Assembly (NCBI GenBank): GCA_023299935.1
Contig: JALZVV010000050.1
Span: 1-37,340, forward strand
Direction of reading: 5' to 3'
From: Dokdonia sp.
GTDB taxonomy: Bacteria; Bacteroidota; Bacteroidia; Flavobacteriales; Flavobacteriaceae
DNA length: 37,340 nt
Shown here: one piece after another, positions 21,015 to 28,823 of the stretch
How positions within the stretch are numbered: the stretch's first letter is position 1
Layout: every line of letters begins with the position of its first letter
Translations under genes and position numbers: made by a program
The notes under the pieces: model-generated
Told to the model about the DNA's origin: nothing
The model's database searches: none
The model's input: the letters and a program-made list of their open reading frames with translations, nothing else

Positions 21015-23768
21015 CTAGACCGAAGTCTTTTGAATTTCAAAAACGCTATCAATTACTTTTTTATGCCTTGCCTTAGAGCGTGCACTACTACCTGCTGCTG
21101 GCGAGCTATATGCATAACGTGCACATAGACGCAGCTTCACTTGACTAAAATTCATAAGCATATACCCCCAAGCTCCCATATTACGAGGCTCTTCTTGTGC
21201 CCACACATAATCTGTTACATTAGGATAACTGTTTATAATAGTCTCCAGCTGCTTTTGTGGTAATGGAAACAATTGTTCAATACGCACTAAAGCCACATCT
21301 TCTCTATTATTCTCTGTACGGCGCTCCAATAAATCATAATAAAATTTACCTGTACAGAATACCAGTGATTTTACTTTTTGCTTATCTACACCTTCATCAT
21401 CAAAAACTTCCTGAAAACTCCCCGTTGCGAGTTCTTCTTTAGTACTCACAACAAGTGGGTGTCTTAATAAAGATTTAGGCGTAAATACGACAAGCGGCTT
21501 TCTAAAATTCCACTTCATCTGGCGACGTAATAAGTGGAAAAAGTTTGCTGGTGTTGTCACATCTGCCATTATCATATTATCGCGAGAGCACAACTGTAAG
21601 TAACGCTCCATACGTGCACTAGAATGCTCTGATCCCTGCCCTTCATAGCCATGTGGTAATAACATTACGAGTCCGTTTTGTGTTTTCCACTTAGACTCTG
21701 CCGCAGAGATATACTGGTCCAACATAATCTGAGCTCCGTTAGAAAAATCTCCAAATTGTGCTTCCCAAATCGTTAAAGTTTTTGGCGATGCCATTGCATA
21801 GCCATAATCAAAACCTACTACTCCATACTCAGAAAGCAAAGAGTTATAAATATCCATTTTTCCCGCCAAGTCAAGACGGTTGTGAAGATTGATCTCTTCT
21901 ACATCATCTTCTGTCTTTATTATGGCATGACGGTGGGAGAAGGTGCCTCGTTCTACATCCTGTCCAGAAATACGAACATTAAACCCTTCTTCCATTAAAC
22001 TCGCATAGGCAAGTAATTCGCCCATTCCCCAATCTAATGCATTCTTCTTTGTATACTGTTCGTTACGCCCAGCTATGATACGCTGTATCTTACGAATAAA
22101 CTTCTTATCCTCCGGTAGTTTTGTAATGCCATCTGCCAGTTTATCAAGCTTCTTGAGTGCATAAGTCGTATCTACAGGAGCAAGAATATCTTCCTTAGTC
22201 CCTAATTGGTACCCTTCCCAATCATCGGCGAGAATTTCAGTGATGACGGTTTTATTCTTTTTACGAGACGCTTCCAGATCTTCTTCTAGATCAGCCTTAT
22301 ATTCTTTCTCTATATCTTTTACAAAGCCCTCTTCTATAATACCTTGGTCTAGCAATTGAGCGGCATAAATATCTCGAGGGGTTTTATGCTTCTTAATCGC
22401 TTTATACAATTGAGGCTGAGTGAACATAGGCTCATCGCCTTCATTATGTCCATACTTACGATATCCCAAAATGTCAATAAAGACATCTTTACCAAATTCC
22501 ATTCGATAGTCCAGTGCAAACTGAAATGCGTGACATACTGCCTCCACATCATCCCCATTTACGTGCAATACAGGAGAAAGTGTAACTTTACTTACGTCTG
22601 TGCTATATGTAGAAGAACGGGCATCTAAGTAATTTGTAGTAAATCCTACTTGGTTATTTGCTACAATATGTATAGTTCCGCCTGTACGATAGCCATCAAG
22701 TTGTGCCATTTGCACAATCTCATAAGCAATACCTTGTCCTGCTATTGCTGCATCACCGTGAATGGCGATAGGCAATATTTTTTTATCATCACCACCTAAT
22801 TGATTGTCAATCTTAGCACGTGACATCCCTTCTATAACTGCTCCCACAGTTTCAAGGTGAGATGGATTAGGGGCTAAATCCATACGGATTTTACGTCCTT
22901 TATCGCTTTCGCGAAAGCTGGTCCAACCCATATGATACTTAACATCACCATCAAAAAGCTCATCTTCATCATATTCTTTCCCGTCAAACTCAGAGAAAAT
23001 AGCCTCTGGTGACTTTCCAAAAATATTAGCTAACACATTCAAACGGCCTCTATGTGCCATCCCCAGTACAAACTGTTCGATCCCTTTTTCTGACCCACGC
23101 TCAATAAGTGCATCCAGTCCAGGAATCATAGCATCCAATCCTTCTACAGAAAAACGTTTTTGCCCCACATACTTAGAATGTAAAAAAGTCTCAAATGAAA
23201 CAGCTTGGTTCAATTTTTTAAGAATATGTTTTTTCTCATCCACTGCAAAGCTTGGATGATTATCGTTGGTATTCAACCAGTTTTGAATCCATTGGATTTC
23301 TTTGGGGTCACGTATGTACATATACTCTACCCCTATAGCGTCACAATAGATGGCTTCTACATGTTCTCTTATTTTTCTTAAGCTGGTTTTTCCTAACCCT
23401 AGAATAGATCCTGCTTCAAAGAATTTATCTAAATCTGATTCTGAAAGGCCAAAGTTGCCTAATTCCAGCGTAGGTTCATACTTGCGTCTGGCGCGTACTG
23501 GATTTGTTTTGGTAAACAGGTGACCACGAGTACGGTAAGCATCAATAAGTTTTACTACCTGAAATTCTTTTTGAACATTTTCTGGTAGTACAGCTACGCC
23601 TCCCATCTCTGAAGAAACCGCCTCACCACTCTCCATACCAAAGTCAAAACCTTGGAAAAATGCACGCCAACTAGGCTCTACACTATCTGGGTTCAATAAA
23701 TATTGGTCGTATAGCTCTGCAAAATATGCAGTATGCGCAGCGTTTAAAAATGAAAATCTATCCATCAT
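21015..23768 (-). CDS. sucA: 2-oxoglutarate dehydrogenase E1 component
   Basis: A 917-aa thiamine-diphosphate enzyme that decarboxylates 2-oxoglutarate and passes the succinyl group to lipoyl-E2. It has the N-terminal E2-binding segment (FLNAAHTAYFAELYDQYL), GMAHRGRLNVLAN, the ThDP/Mg site (GDAAIAGQGIAYE ... NNQVGFTT), YRKYGHNEGDEP, and the C-terminal pyrimidine domain with HGYEGQGSEHSSARMER. The length is normal for the family. The second Met (23765) is an equally good start. Upstream, on the minus strand, are a -7 box (TATTTTTG, 23804-23811) and overlapping GGTC/GACC inverted repeats. The coding region contains one copy of the GCTTTCGCGAAAGC palindrome. Confidence 0.96.
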   Translation of the reverse strand: MMDRFSFLNAAHTAYFAELYDQYLLNPDSVEPSWRAFFQGFDFGMESGEAVSSEMGGVAVLPENVQKEFQVVKLIDAYRTRGHLFTKTNPVRARRKYEPTLELGNFGLSESDLDKFFEAGSILGLGKTSLRKIREHVEAIYCDAIGVEYMYIRDPKEIQWIQNWLNTNDNHPSFAVDEKKHILKKLNQAVSFETFLHSKYVGQKRFSVEGLDAMIPGLDALIERGSEKGIEQFVLGMAHRGRLNVLANIFGKSPEAIFSEFDGKEYDEDELFDGDVKYHMGWTSFRESDKGRKIRMDLAPNPSHLETVGAVIEGMSRAKIDNQLGGDDKKILPIAIHGDAAIAGQGIAYEIVQMAQLDGYRTGGTIHIVANNQVGFTTNYLDARSSTYSTDVSKVTLSPVLHVNGDDVEAVCHAFQFALDYRMEFGKDVFIDILGYRKYGHNEGDEPMFTQPQLYKAIKKHKTPRDIYAAQLLDQGIIEEGFVKDIEKEYKADLEEDLEASRKKNKTVITEILADDWEGYQLGTKEDILAPVDTTYALKKLDKLADGITKLPEDKKFIRKIQRIIAGRNEQYTKKNALDWGMGELLAYASLMEEGFNVRISGQDVERGTFSHRHAIIKTEDDVEEINLHNRLDLAGKMDIYNSLLSEYGVVGFDYGYAMASPKTLTIWEAQFGDFSNGAQIMLDQYISAAESKWKTQNGLVMLLPHGYEGQGSEHSSARMERYLQLCSRDNMIMADVTTPANFFHLLRRQMKWNFRKPLVVFTPKSLLRHPLVVSTKEELATGSFQEVFDDEGVDKQKVKSLVFCTGKFYYDLLERRTENNREDVALVRIEQLFPLPQKQLETIINSYPNVTDYVWAQEEPRNMGAWGYMLMNFSQVKLRLCARYAYSSPAAGSSARSKARHKKVIDSVFEIQKTSV
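22905..22918. repeat. GCTTTCGCGAAAGC palindrome, copy 3 (inside sucA)
   Basis: Perfect copy within sucA, where it encodes Ser-Phe-Arg-Glu-Ser on the minus strand. Its presence in coding sequence shows that the motif is not restricted to promoters or terminators. Confidence 0.9.
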
Positions 23769-23782
23769 AGGTTAAAATAGTC

Positions 23783-23800
23783 GGTCAAGTGACCTTGGTC
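23783..23800. promoter_or_regulatory. Overlapping GGTC/GACC inverted repeats in the sucA leader
   Basis: GGTCAAGTGACC is immediately followed by TTGGTC, giving three GGTC/GACC half-sites between the -7 box and the sucA start. The layout would suit a repressor site or a small leader hairpin. Confidence 0.35.
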
Positions 23801-23803
23801 GAA

Positions 23804-23811
23804 CAAAAATA
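23804..23811 (-). promoter_or_regulatory. -7 box of the sucA-sucB promoter
   Basis: The minus-strand sequence TATTTTTG matches TAnnTTTG, 35 bases upstream of the sucA start codon. No clear -33 TTTG at the usual spacing. Confidence 0.5.
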
Positions 23812-23875
23812 CGACTTTTAACATTTTAGGATATAGATTTCCTATATTTATCACAGATAATTAGTATCAAAACCT

Positions 23876-24418
23876 ATGAAAATGAACACACGCATCAATT
23901 CTCTGCTTGTTTTAGCAGCTATTTTATTTTTTTCACCTCTAGCTATTGGACAAAATGACCTGATAAAACCTAAAAGTGACTTTTGGAAAAAAGTACGCTT
24001 TGGAGGAGGCTTAGGACTAAATTTTGGTAATAATTTTACCAACATCAATATATCACCCAGTGCCTTATACCAACCTAACGAGTATATCGCTTTTGGTCCA
24101 GGTTTAAATTATACCTTTCAGAGATTTGCTGACACCAGAAACTCAATTATAGGAGCAAGTGCTATTATCCTGGCAAATCCTATAGACTTTTTACAACTTT
24201 CTGGAGAATTAGAACAATTGAGAGTAAACCGCTCTTTTGATGGTCGTCCAGATGAAGACCCATTTAACAATACCGCTCTCTTTCTTGGAGCTGGATATCG
24301 ATTGAATGTAGGAGGTAATAGTTTAGGCGCAGTGGGAATTCGTTATAATGTATTGTTTAGAGAATCAGACGGGATATATCAAGATGCGTGGTTGCCATTT
24401 GTAAGGGTTTATTTCTAG
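23876..24418 (+). CDS. Outer-membrane beta-barrel-like protein
   Basis: A 180-aa exported protein with a signal peptide (residues 1-26, ending LAIGQ). It then has amphipathic strand pairs (FGGGLGLNFGNNF, YIAFGPGLNYTFQRF, TALFLGAGYRLNV, GAVGIRYNVLF) and a terminal aromatic (FVRVYF), the mark of an outer-membrane barrel with about eight strands. It is divergent from sucA. My recollection is that relatives next to sucA have been labelled 'alpha-ketoglutarate decarboxylase' in some genomes; nothing in the sequence supports an enzyme, and that label is probably carried over from the neighbour. The cargo or partner is unknown. Confidence 0.75.
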   Translation: MKMNTRINSLLVLAAILFFSPLAIGQNDLIKPKSDFWKKVRFGGGLGLNFGNNFTNINISPSALYQPNEYIAFGPGLNYTFQRFADTRNSIIGASAIILANPIDFLQLSGELEQLRVNRSFDGRPDEDPFNNTALFLGAGYRLNVGGNSLGAVGIRYNVLFRESDGIYQDAWLPFVRVYF

Positions 24419-24517
24419 TCCGTAGTCCTATGGAATTAATTAGCAGTTACAACTTAATCCAAGCTACTTTTTACTAAATACCTTCTACTAGTTATTACGT
24501 ACTCAAGAGCACTGCTG

Positions 24518-25492
24518 TTATACCGTTCGTTTCATAAGACCTAAACCAAACTCACGTAGCAGTTGTTTTTTATCTTCAGAAATTTCTAGATTTTCTAGAG
24601 ATTCAAAAGCGAGTTGGGTATATTTTGCCATTTCATCTTGAGTTGCTTGTGCAGCGCCACTGGCAATAAACTGTTCCTTTACGGTTTCTATTTTTTCGGT
24701 GGGATTTGTAGGCGCAATAGAAAAGAGATGTTCTAATTGTTGCGCTTCATCTTTATCAGAATTTTGCAAAGCCGTCAAATACAAAAAAGTCTTTTTATTT
24801 TCAATAATATCGCCACCTACCTGTTTCCCAAAGGTCTCCGGATCTCCAAAAGCATCTAGATAATCGTCCTGCAACTGGAAAGCAATACCTAAATCGCGTC
24901 CATAGTTATAGATCGATTCTTGACAGCTTTCTGATGCTCCGGCAACAATGGCTCCCATTTTAAGCGAGGCCGCTACAAGAACAGCCGTTTTATATTCAAT
25001 CATTTTTAGATATTCTGGAATAGAGACATCATCACGAGTTTCAAAATCCACATCATATTGCTGCCCTTCACAAACTTCTATTGCGGTTTTGGAAAATAGC
25101 TTCGCAAGCTTGCGAAAGATTTCTCCATCATAATTTTCAAACAATTGATAGGCTCGTATAAGCATCGCATCTCCAGATAGAATCCCCGTATTTACATCCC
25201 ACTTTTCATGCACGGTTTCCTGCCCACGGCGCAAAGGGGCATCATCCATAATATCATCATGTACTAAAGAAAAATTATGAAATATCTCTATCGCTAATGC
25301 CGCATCTAAAGCCTTTTCATAAGGAGCATTGTACAACTCTGCAGCAAGCAAGGTAAGTACGGGACGCAAACGCTTCCCTCCTAATTTCAAAATATAATCT
25401 ATAGGCTCATATAAATTAAAAGGCTCTTTGATAAAAGTACGCTCTTCTAAATATTCTATAAAAAGGGATGAATATTCTGGAATGGAATGCAT
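24518..25492 (-). CDS. Polyprenyl (farnesyl/geranylgeranyl-type) diphosphate synthase
   Basis: A 324-aa all-helical isoprenoid chain synthase that condenses allylic diphosphates with isopentenyl diphosphate. LGGKRLRPVL (residues about 37-46) is the IPP-binding motif, the first Asp-rich motif is DDIMDD (79-84) and the second is DDYLD (209-213). An aromatic Phe at the fifth position before the first DDxxD suggests a shorter product (FPP/GGPP class), but chain length cannot be fixed from the sequence. It is cytoplasmic and supplies quinone, carotenoid or undecaprenyl precursors. It stands divergent from the tetR-efflux operon, with the GCTTTCGCGAAAGC palindrome between them. Confidence 0.92.
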   Translation of the reverse strand: MHSIPEYSSLFIEYLEERTFIKEPFNLYEPIDYILKLGGKRLRPVLTLLAAELYNAPYEKALDAALAIEIFHNFSLVHDDIMDDAPLRRGQETVHEKWDVNTGILSGDAMLIRAYQLFENYDGEIFRKLAKLFSKTAIEVCEGQQYDVDFETRDDVSIPEYLKMIEYKTAVLVAASLKMGAIVAGASESCQESIYNYGRDLGIAFQLQDDYLDAFGDPETFGKQVGGDIIENKKTFLYLTALQNSDKDEAQQLEHLFSIAPTNPTEKIETVKEQFIASGAAQATQDEMAKYTQLAFESLENLEISEDKKQLLREFGLGLMKRTV

Positions 25493-25546
25493 AGGTAGTG
25501 TTTAAAGCGTAAAAATAAGACTTCAAAATGGGAATTCTTGTATTAC

Positions 25547-25560
25547 GCTTTCGCGAAAGC
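25547..25560. repeat. GCTTTCGCGAAAGC palindrome, copy 4 (divergent region)
   Basis: Perfect copy between the polyprenyl synthase and tetR genes, in the same 'gtattac...aaaa' context as the copy at 17594. Confidence 0.9.
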
Positions 25561-25586
25561 AAAATTAATTAATAAACAAAAACTTA

Positions 25587-25614
25587 GGAAACTTTTTTAG
25601 TTTCTAAAGTTTCC
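25587..25614. promoter_or_regulatory. Candidate TetR operator
   Basis: A perfect inverted repeat GGAAACTTT-N10-AAAGTTTCC, 28 bases long, ends 5 bases before the -7 box of the tetR gene. It therefore sits across the -33/spacer region, where a bound TetR dimer would block transcription. An additional AGTTTC half-site lies in the spacer. Confidence 0.6.
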
Positions 25615-25618
25615 ATTG

Positions 25619-25626
25619 TACATTTG
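25619..25626 (+). promoter_or_regulatory. -7 box of the tetR-efflux operon
   Basis: TACATTTG matches TAnnTTTG and ends 10 bases before the tetR ATG at 25637, so the 5' leader is very short or absent. Confidence 0.55.
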
Positions 25627-25636
25627 CTGTCCATTT

Positions 25637-26242
25637 ATGAAAGAAAAAATTATTCATACCGCCACCGAATTATTTCTTAAACAGGGATTTAAGAGTGTGA
25701 CCATGGATGAGATCGCCGCAGAGCTCACCATGTCTAAAAAAACACTCTACCAGCATTATAGTAACAAGGAAACCATTATTGCTGTCGTGGTAGATAATCT
25801 TTTTGAGCATATCTGCGGGGTTATTGACGAAATTTGCGCGCTAAAACAAAATCCAATAGTAGAGGTGTACGAGATTAAAAAGCAACTCATGCATCATCTC
25901 AAAGATGAAGCCTCTGCACCAATGCATCAATTAAACAAATACTACCCTCGTATATACTCCTCCCTAAAAGCAAGGCAATTTGATTATATGCAAAATTGTG
26001 TTGTAGACAATATACAACGTGGTATGGAAGAGGGTCTGTTCCGGGACAATATAGATGTGGGGTTTGTGAGTAGGATATATTTTAATGGTGTAACGGGCAT
26101 TAAAGACCCGCATCTATTTCCTATAAAAATGTTTGCCCCCAAGGAACTTTTTGAATCCTTCCTAGAATACCACCTACGAGGCATTGTGACCCCAAAAGGG
26201 CGAAGCATCTTAAACAAGCTAATTCATTCAACTCAAGATTAA
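25637..26242 (+). CDS. TetR/AcrR-family transcriptional regulator
   Basis: A 201-aa regulator. The track uses a TTG at 25616, inside the -7 box; the ATG at 25637 (MKEKIIHTATELF) gives the standard TetR start. The N-terminal helix-turn-helix is clear (FKSVTMDEIAAELTMSKKTLYQHYSNKETII, residues about 17-47), followed by an all-helical ligand/dimer domain with no recognised specificity. It is the first gene of an RND efflux operon, overlapping the next start codon by one base (TAATG). The inverted repeat at 25587-25614 is its probable operator, implying autorepression and drug- or metabolite-induced release of the whole operon. Confidence 0.92.
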   Translation: MKEKIIHTATELFLKQGFKSVTMDEIAAELTMSKKTLYQHYSNKETIIAVVVDNLFEHICGVIDEICALKQNPIVEVYEIKKQLMHHLKDEASAPMHQLNKYYPRIYSSLKARQFDYMQNCVVDNIQRGMEEGLFRDNIDVGFVSRIYFNGVTGIKDPHLFPIKMFAPKELFESFLEYHLRGIVTPKGRSILNKLIHSTQD

Positions 26243-27597
26243 TGAAATATATACTCACCATACTCACGATATTCCTTCTAGCTACTTATAGCTTCGGGCA
26301 AGAAGAGCGTAGTTACAATTTCACCCTAGAAGAGGCTGTCAATTTTGCTTTAGACAGTAATCGTACGGCGATTAATGCACGTAGAGACATTGCCAAAGCC
26401 ATCAAACAAAAATGGGAAACCACAGCAACGGGTTTACCACAAATAAACGGAGCGATTGATTATCAAAACCAACTAAAACAACCAACTGCCTTTATTCCTG
26501 CCGAATTTTTTGGAGGAGCACCAGGTACTTTTCAGCCTGTAATTTTTGGTACTCAACAAAATGCTTCTGTAGTCGCCACGCTTAATCAATTAATCTTTGA
26601 TGGCTCCTATCTTGTAGGCTTGCAAGCAGCAAAAACCTTTCTAGAATTTTCTGAAAATGCCAATGAAAAAACCCAGCTGGAAGTTCGTAAAGGGGTCATA
26701 AATGCCTATGGTGGCGTACTCATCGCAGGAGAGAGTGTTGCTATTCTAGACCGAAATCTGATAACACTGAAGAAGAATCTAGACGATACTAAAGTTATTG
26801 TAGCCAATGGCTTGACAGAGTCTGAAGATGCAGAGCAACTAGAACTCACCTACAAACAGCTAATGAATCAACGAGAGAATGCCCAGCGTATGGAAGGCAT
26901 TGCCTTGCAAATGTTTAATAATGCACTGGGATTGGATATTGATACCAACACCACACTTATACAATCCCTGGAAGAACTCTCCTTCCCAGCATTAGAATTA
27001 TTATCGTCTAACTTTTCGGTAAATAATAATGTAGATTGGAAGATTGCAACCAATCTTACACAACAACGCGAGTTAGAACTCAAATTGGAAAAAAGCAGAG
27101 CGCTCCCCACCTTAGGAGGTTTTGTAAATTTTGGAACCGCAACGGGACAGAACGAGTTTAATTTCTTTGATTCGAGTACGCGCTGGTTTGCACAAAGTAT
27201 TGCTGGTGTGAGCCTTAATGTTCCTCTTTTTAGTTCAGGACTGCGCAATGCAAAAACCGCACGTGCATCCATTGCTTTAGAGCAAGCTACTTCAGACTTA
27301 GAAGAGACAATACAGCAGATAGAACTGGCTTTCGCGCAAGCAAAAAATGACCATCAATTTGCGGTGAATACCTACCAAAACACTAAAGAAAATCTTGCTC
27401 TCGCAGAGCGTATTGAAAATAAAAACCGTATTAAGTTTCAAGAAGGCGTTGGATCAAGTTTTGACCTGAGGCAAGCACAAACACAACTATACAGCATACA
27501 ACAAGAAGTATTGCAATGTATGCTCAATATTATCACCACAAAAGCTCAATTAGAAACCGTATTGAATATTCCTAATTATAGAACTACGAGAAACTAA
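26242..27597 (+). CDS. TolC-family outer-membrane efflux protein
   Basis: A 451-aa outer-membrane channel with a signal peptide (residues 1-19, ending SFGQ). It has the two repeats of the OEP fold: long amphipathic helices rich in Ala/Gln/Glu (e.g. LEEAVNFALDSNRTAINARRD, and near residue 360 LEETIQQIELAFAQAKND) and barrel strands (GGFVNFGTATGQN, IAGVSLNVPLFSSG). The C-terminal GSSFDLRQAQTQLYSIQQE is the typical second-repeat motif. TolC-type trimers form the exit duct for RND pumps. Its start overlaps the tetR stop by one base, and the adaptor gene follows 25 bases later, so all pump parts are co-expressed. Confidence 0.93.
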   Translation: MKYILTILTIFLLATYSFGQEERSYNFTLEEAVNFALDSNRTAINARRDIAKAIKQKWETTATGLPQINGAIDYQNQLKQPTAFIPAEFFGGAPGTFQPVIFGTQQNASVVATLNQLIFDGSYLVGLQAAKTFLEFSENANEKTQLEVRKGVINAYGGVLIAGESVAILDRNLITLKKNLDDTKVIVANGLTESEDAEQLELTYKQLMNQRENAQRMEGIALQMFNNALGLDIDTNTTLIQSLEELSFPALELLSSNFSVNNNVDWKIATNLTQQRELELKLEKSRALPTLGGFVNFGTATGQNEFNFFDSSTRWFAQSIAGVSLNVPLFSSGLRNAKTARASIALEQATSDLEETIQQIELAFAQAKNDHQFAVNTYQNTKENLALAERIENKNRIKFQEGVGSSFDLRQAQTQLYSIQQEVLQCMLNIITTKAQLETVLNIPNYRTTRN

Positions 27598-27622
27598 GCG
27601 CACGACCACAAACATATATATT

Positions 27623-28819
27623 ATGAAAAATTTATTATCCATACTAGCAATTACACTTTTTCTATCTTCTTGTGGAAATGAAGAAAAATCAGTCTCATTA
27701 CAAGAGTTAGTTAACGAGAGTGATATAAAAGCAATACGAGCAAAAAAGGACGAGCTCAACGCAAGGGCAACAGCTATCAAAGAAGAATTAACTCAGATAG
27801 AAAAAGCTATTGAGATCTTGGACCCGGCAGAGAAGAAAGAAGTTCTGGTAACGACTACTGTCGTTAAAGACACTTTGTTTAATCACTATATAGAAATACA
27901 AGGAAGCGTAGAGACTAAACAAAATGTACTGGTCTATCCAGAATACCAAGGCACTTTGCTTCGAGTAAATGTAAGAAAAGGGCAACGCGTTTCTAAAGGA
28001 CAAACACTGGCTAGCATAGATGATGGAGGTTTGAGTAGCCAGCTAGCGCAACTGCAAACTCAGGAAGCCTTAGCTCAAACCACTTTTGAGAGACAAGAAC
28101 GATTATGGAGTCAAGAAATAGGCTCAGAAATCCAATTTTTACAAGCAAAAGCACAATACGAATCTGCTCAAAACATGGTAAAACAAATGAAGAGTCAGTT
28201 GGGCAGAACTGTTGTTAAAGCGCCCTTTTCTGGAGTAATAGATGATGTTATTACAGAGCAAGGCACCGTTGTTGCACCTGGCGTACCTCTATTTAGAATC
28301 ATTAATTTAAGTGATATGTATGTAAGTGCAGAGGTTCCAGAAACCTATTTAAAAACCATACATAAAGGAAAAAATGTGAGCGTATATTTTCCTGTACTTG
28401 ATGAAACCGTAGAGACTAGGATTAAACAGTCTGGAGATTATATCAATCCTGCTAACCGTAGTTTTCCCATAGAAATTGATGTCCCTAACAAAAACGGGAA
28501 TATCAAACCCAACCTTACCGCCCGACTTTCAATTAATGACTACACGGCGGAGAATGCGATTCTGATTCCGCTTAATGTGATTAATGAAAATGCCGCTGGC
28601 GAGCAATATGTGTATACCGCTGAAGTTTATACTGAGCCAGGTCGAAGTACGAAAGCGCAAGACAACACAACAGTTGCCAAACAACAAATCATTACTACGG
28701 GAAAATCGCAGGGCGATAAAATTGAAGTCCTATCAGGTATTAAAACAGGAGACCAGATTATAGTAGAAGGCGCAAGATCTGTAAAAGACAATCAAGAAGT
28801 ACGAATCCTAACTTACTAG
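27623..28819 (+). CDS. RND efflux periplasmic adaptor (membrane fusion) lipoprotein
   Basis: A 398-aa adaptor linking the inner-membrane pump with the TolC channel. The N-terminus is a lipoprotein signal (lipobox LSSC, Cys at about residue 17). A heptad-rich stretch (ESDIKAIRAKKDELNARATAIKEELTQIEKAIE) precedes the split lipoyl domain (YPEYQGTLLRVNVRKGQRVSKGQTLASID ... VKAPFSGVIDDVITEQGTVVAPG), which encloses the hairpin coiled coil. The beta-barrel and membrane-proximal domains follow. Four bases separate it from the pump gene. The extra N-terminal coiled coil before the lipoyl half is a little unusual, but the family assignment is firm. Confidence 0.93.
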   Translation: MKNLLSILAITLFLSSCGNEEKSVSLQELVNESDIKAIRAKKDELNARATAIKEELTQIEKAIEILDPAEKKEVLVTTTVVKDTLFNHYIEIQGSVETKQNVLVYPEYQGTLLRVNVRKGQRVSKGQTLASIDDGGLSSQLAQLQTQEALAQTTFERQERLWSQEIGSEIQFLQAKAQYESAQNMVKQMKSQLGRTVVKAPFSGVIDDVITEQGTVVAPGVPLFRIINLSDMYVSAEVPETYLKTIHKGKNVSVYFPVLDETVETRIKQSGDYINPANRSFPIEIDVPNKNGNIKPNLTARLSINDYTAENAILIPLNVINENAAGEQYVYTAEVYTEPGRSTKAQDNTTVAKQQIITTGKSQGDKIEVLSGIKTGDQIIVEGARSVKDNQEVRILTY

Positions 28820-28823
28820 TAAG

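Noticed and set aside
23876-24418. Enzyme (alpha-ketoglutarate decarboxylase) label
   Set aside because: The protein has a signal peptide and barrel strands with no thiamine-enzyme motif; the label, as I recall it, fits the neighbouring sucA instead.
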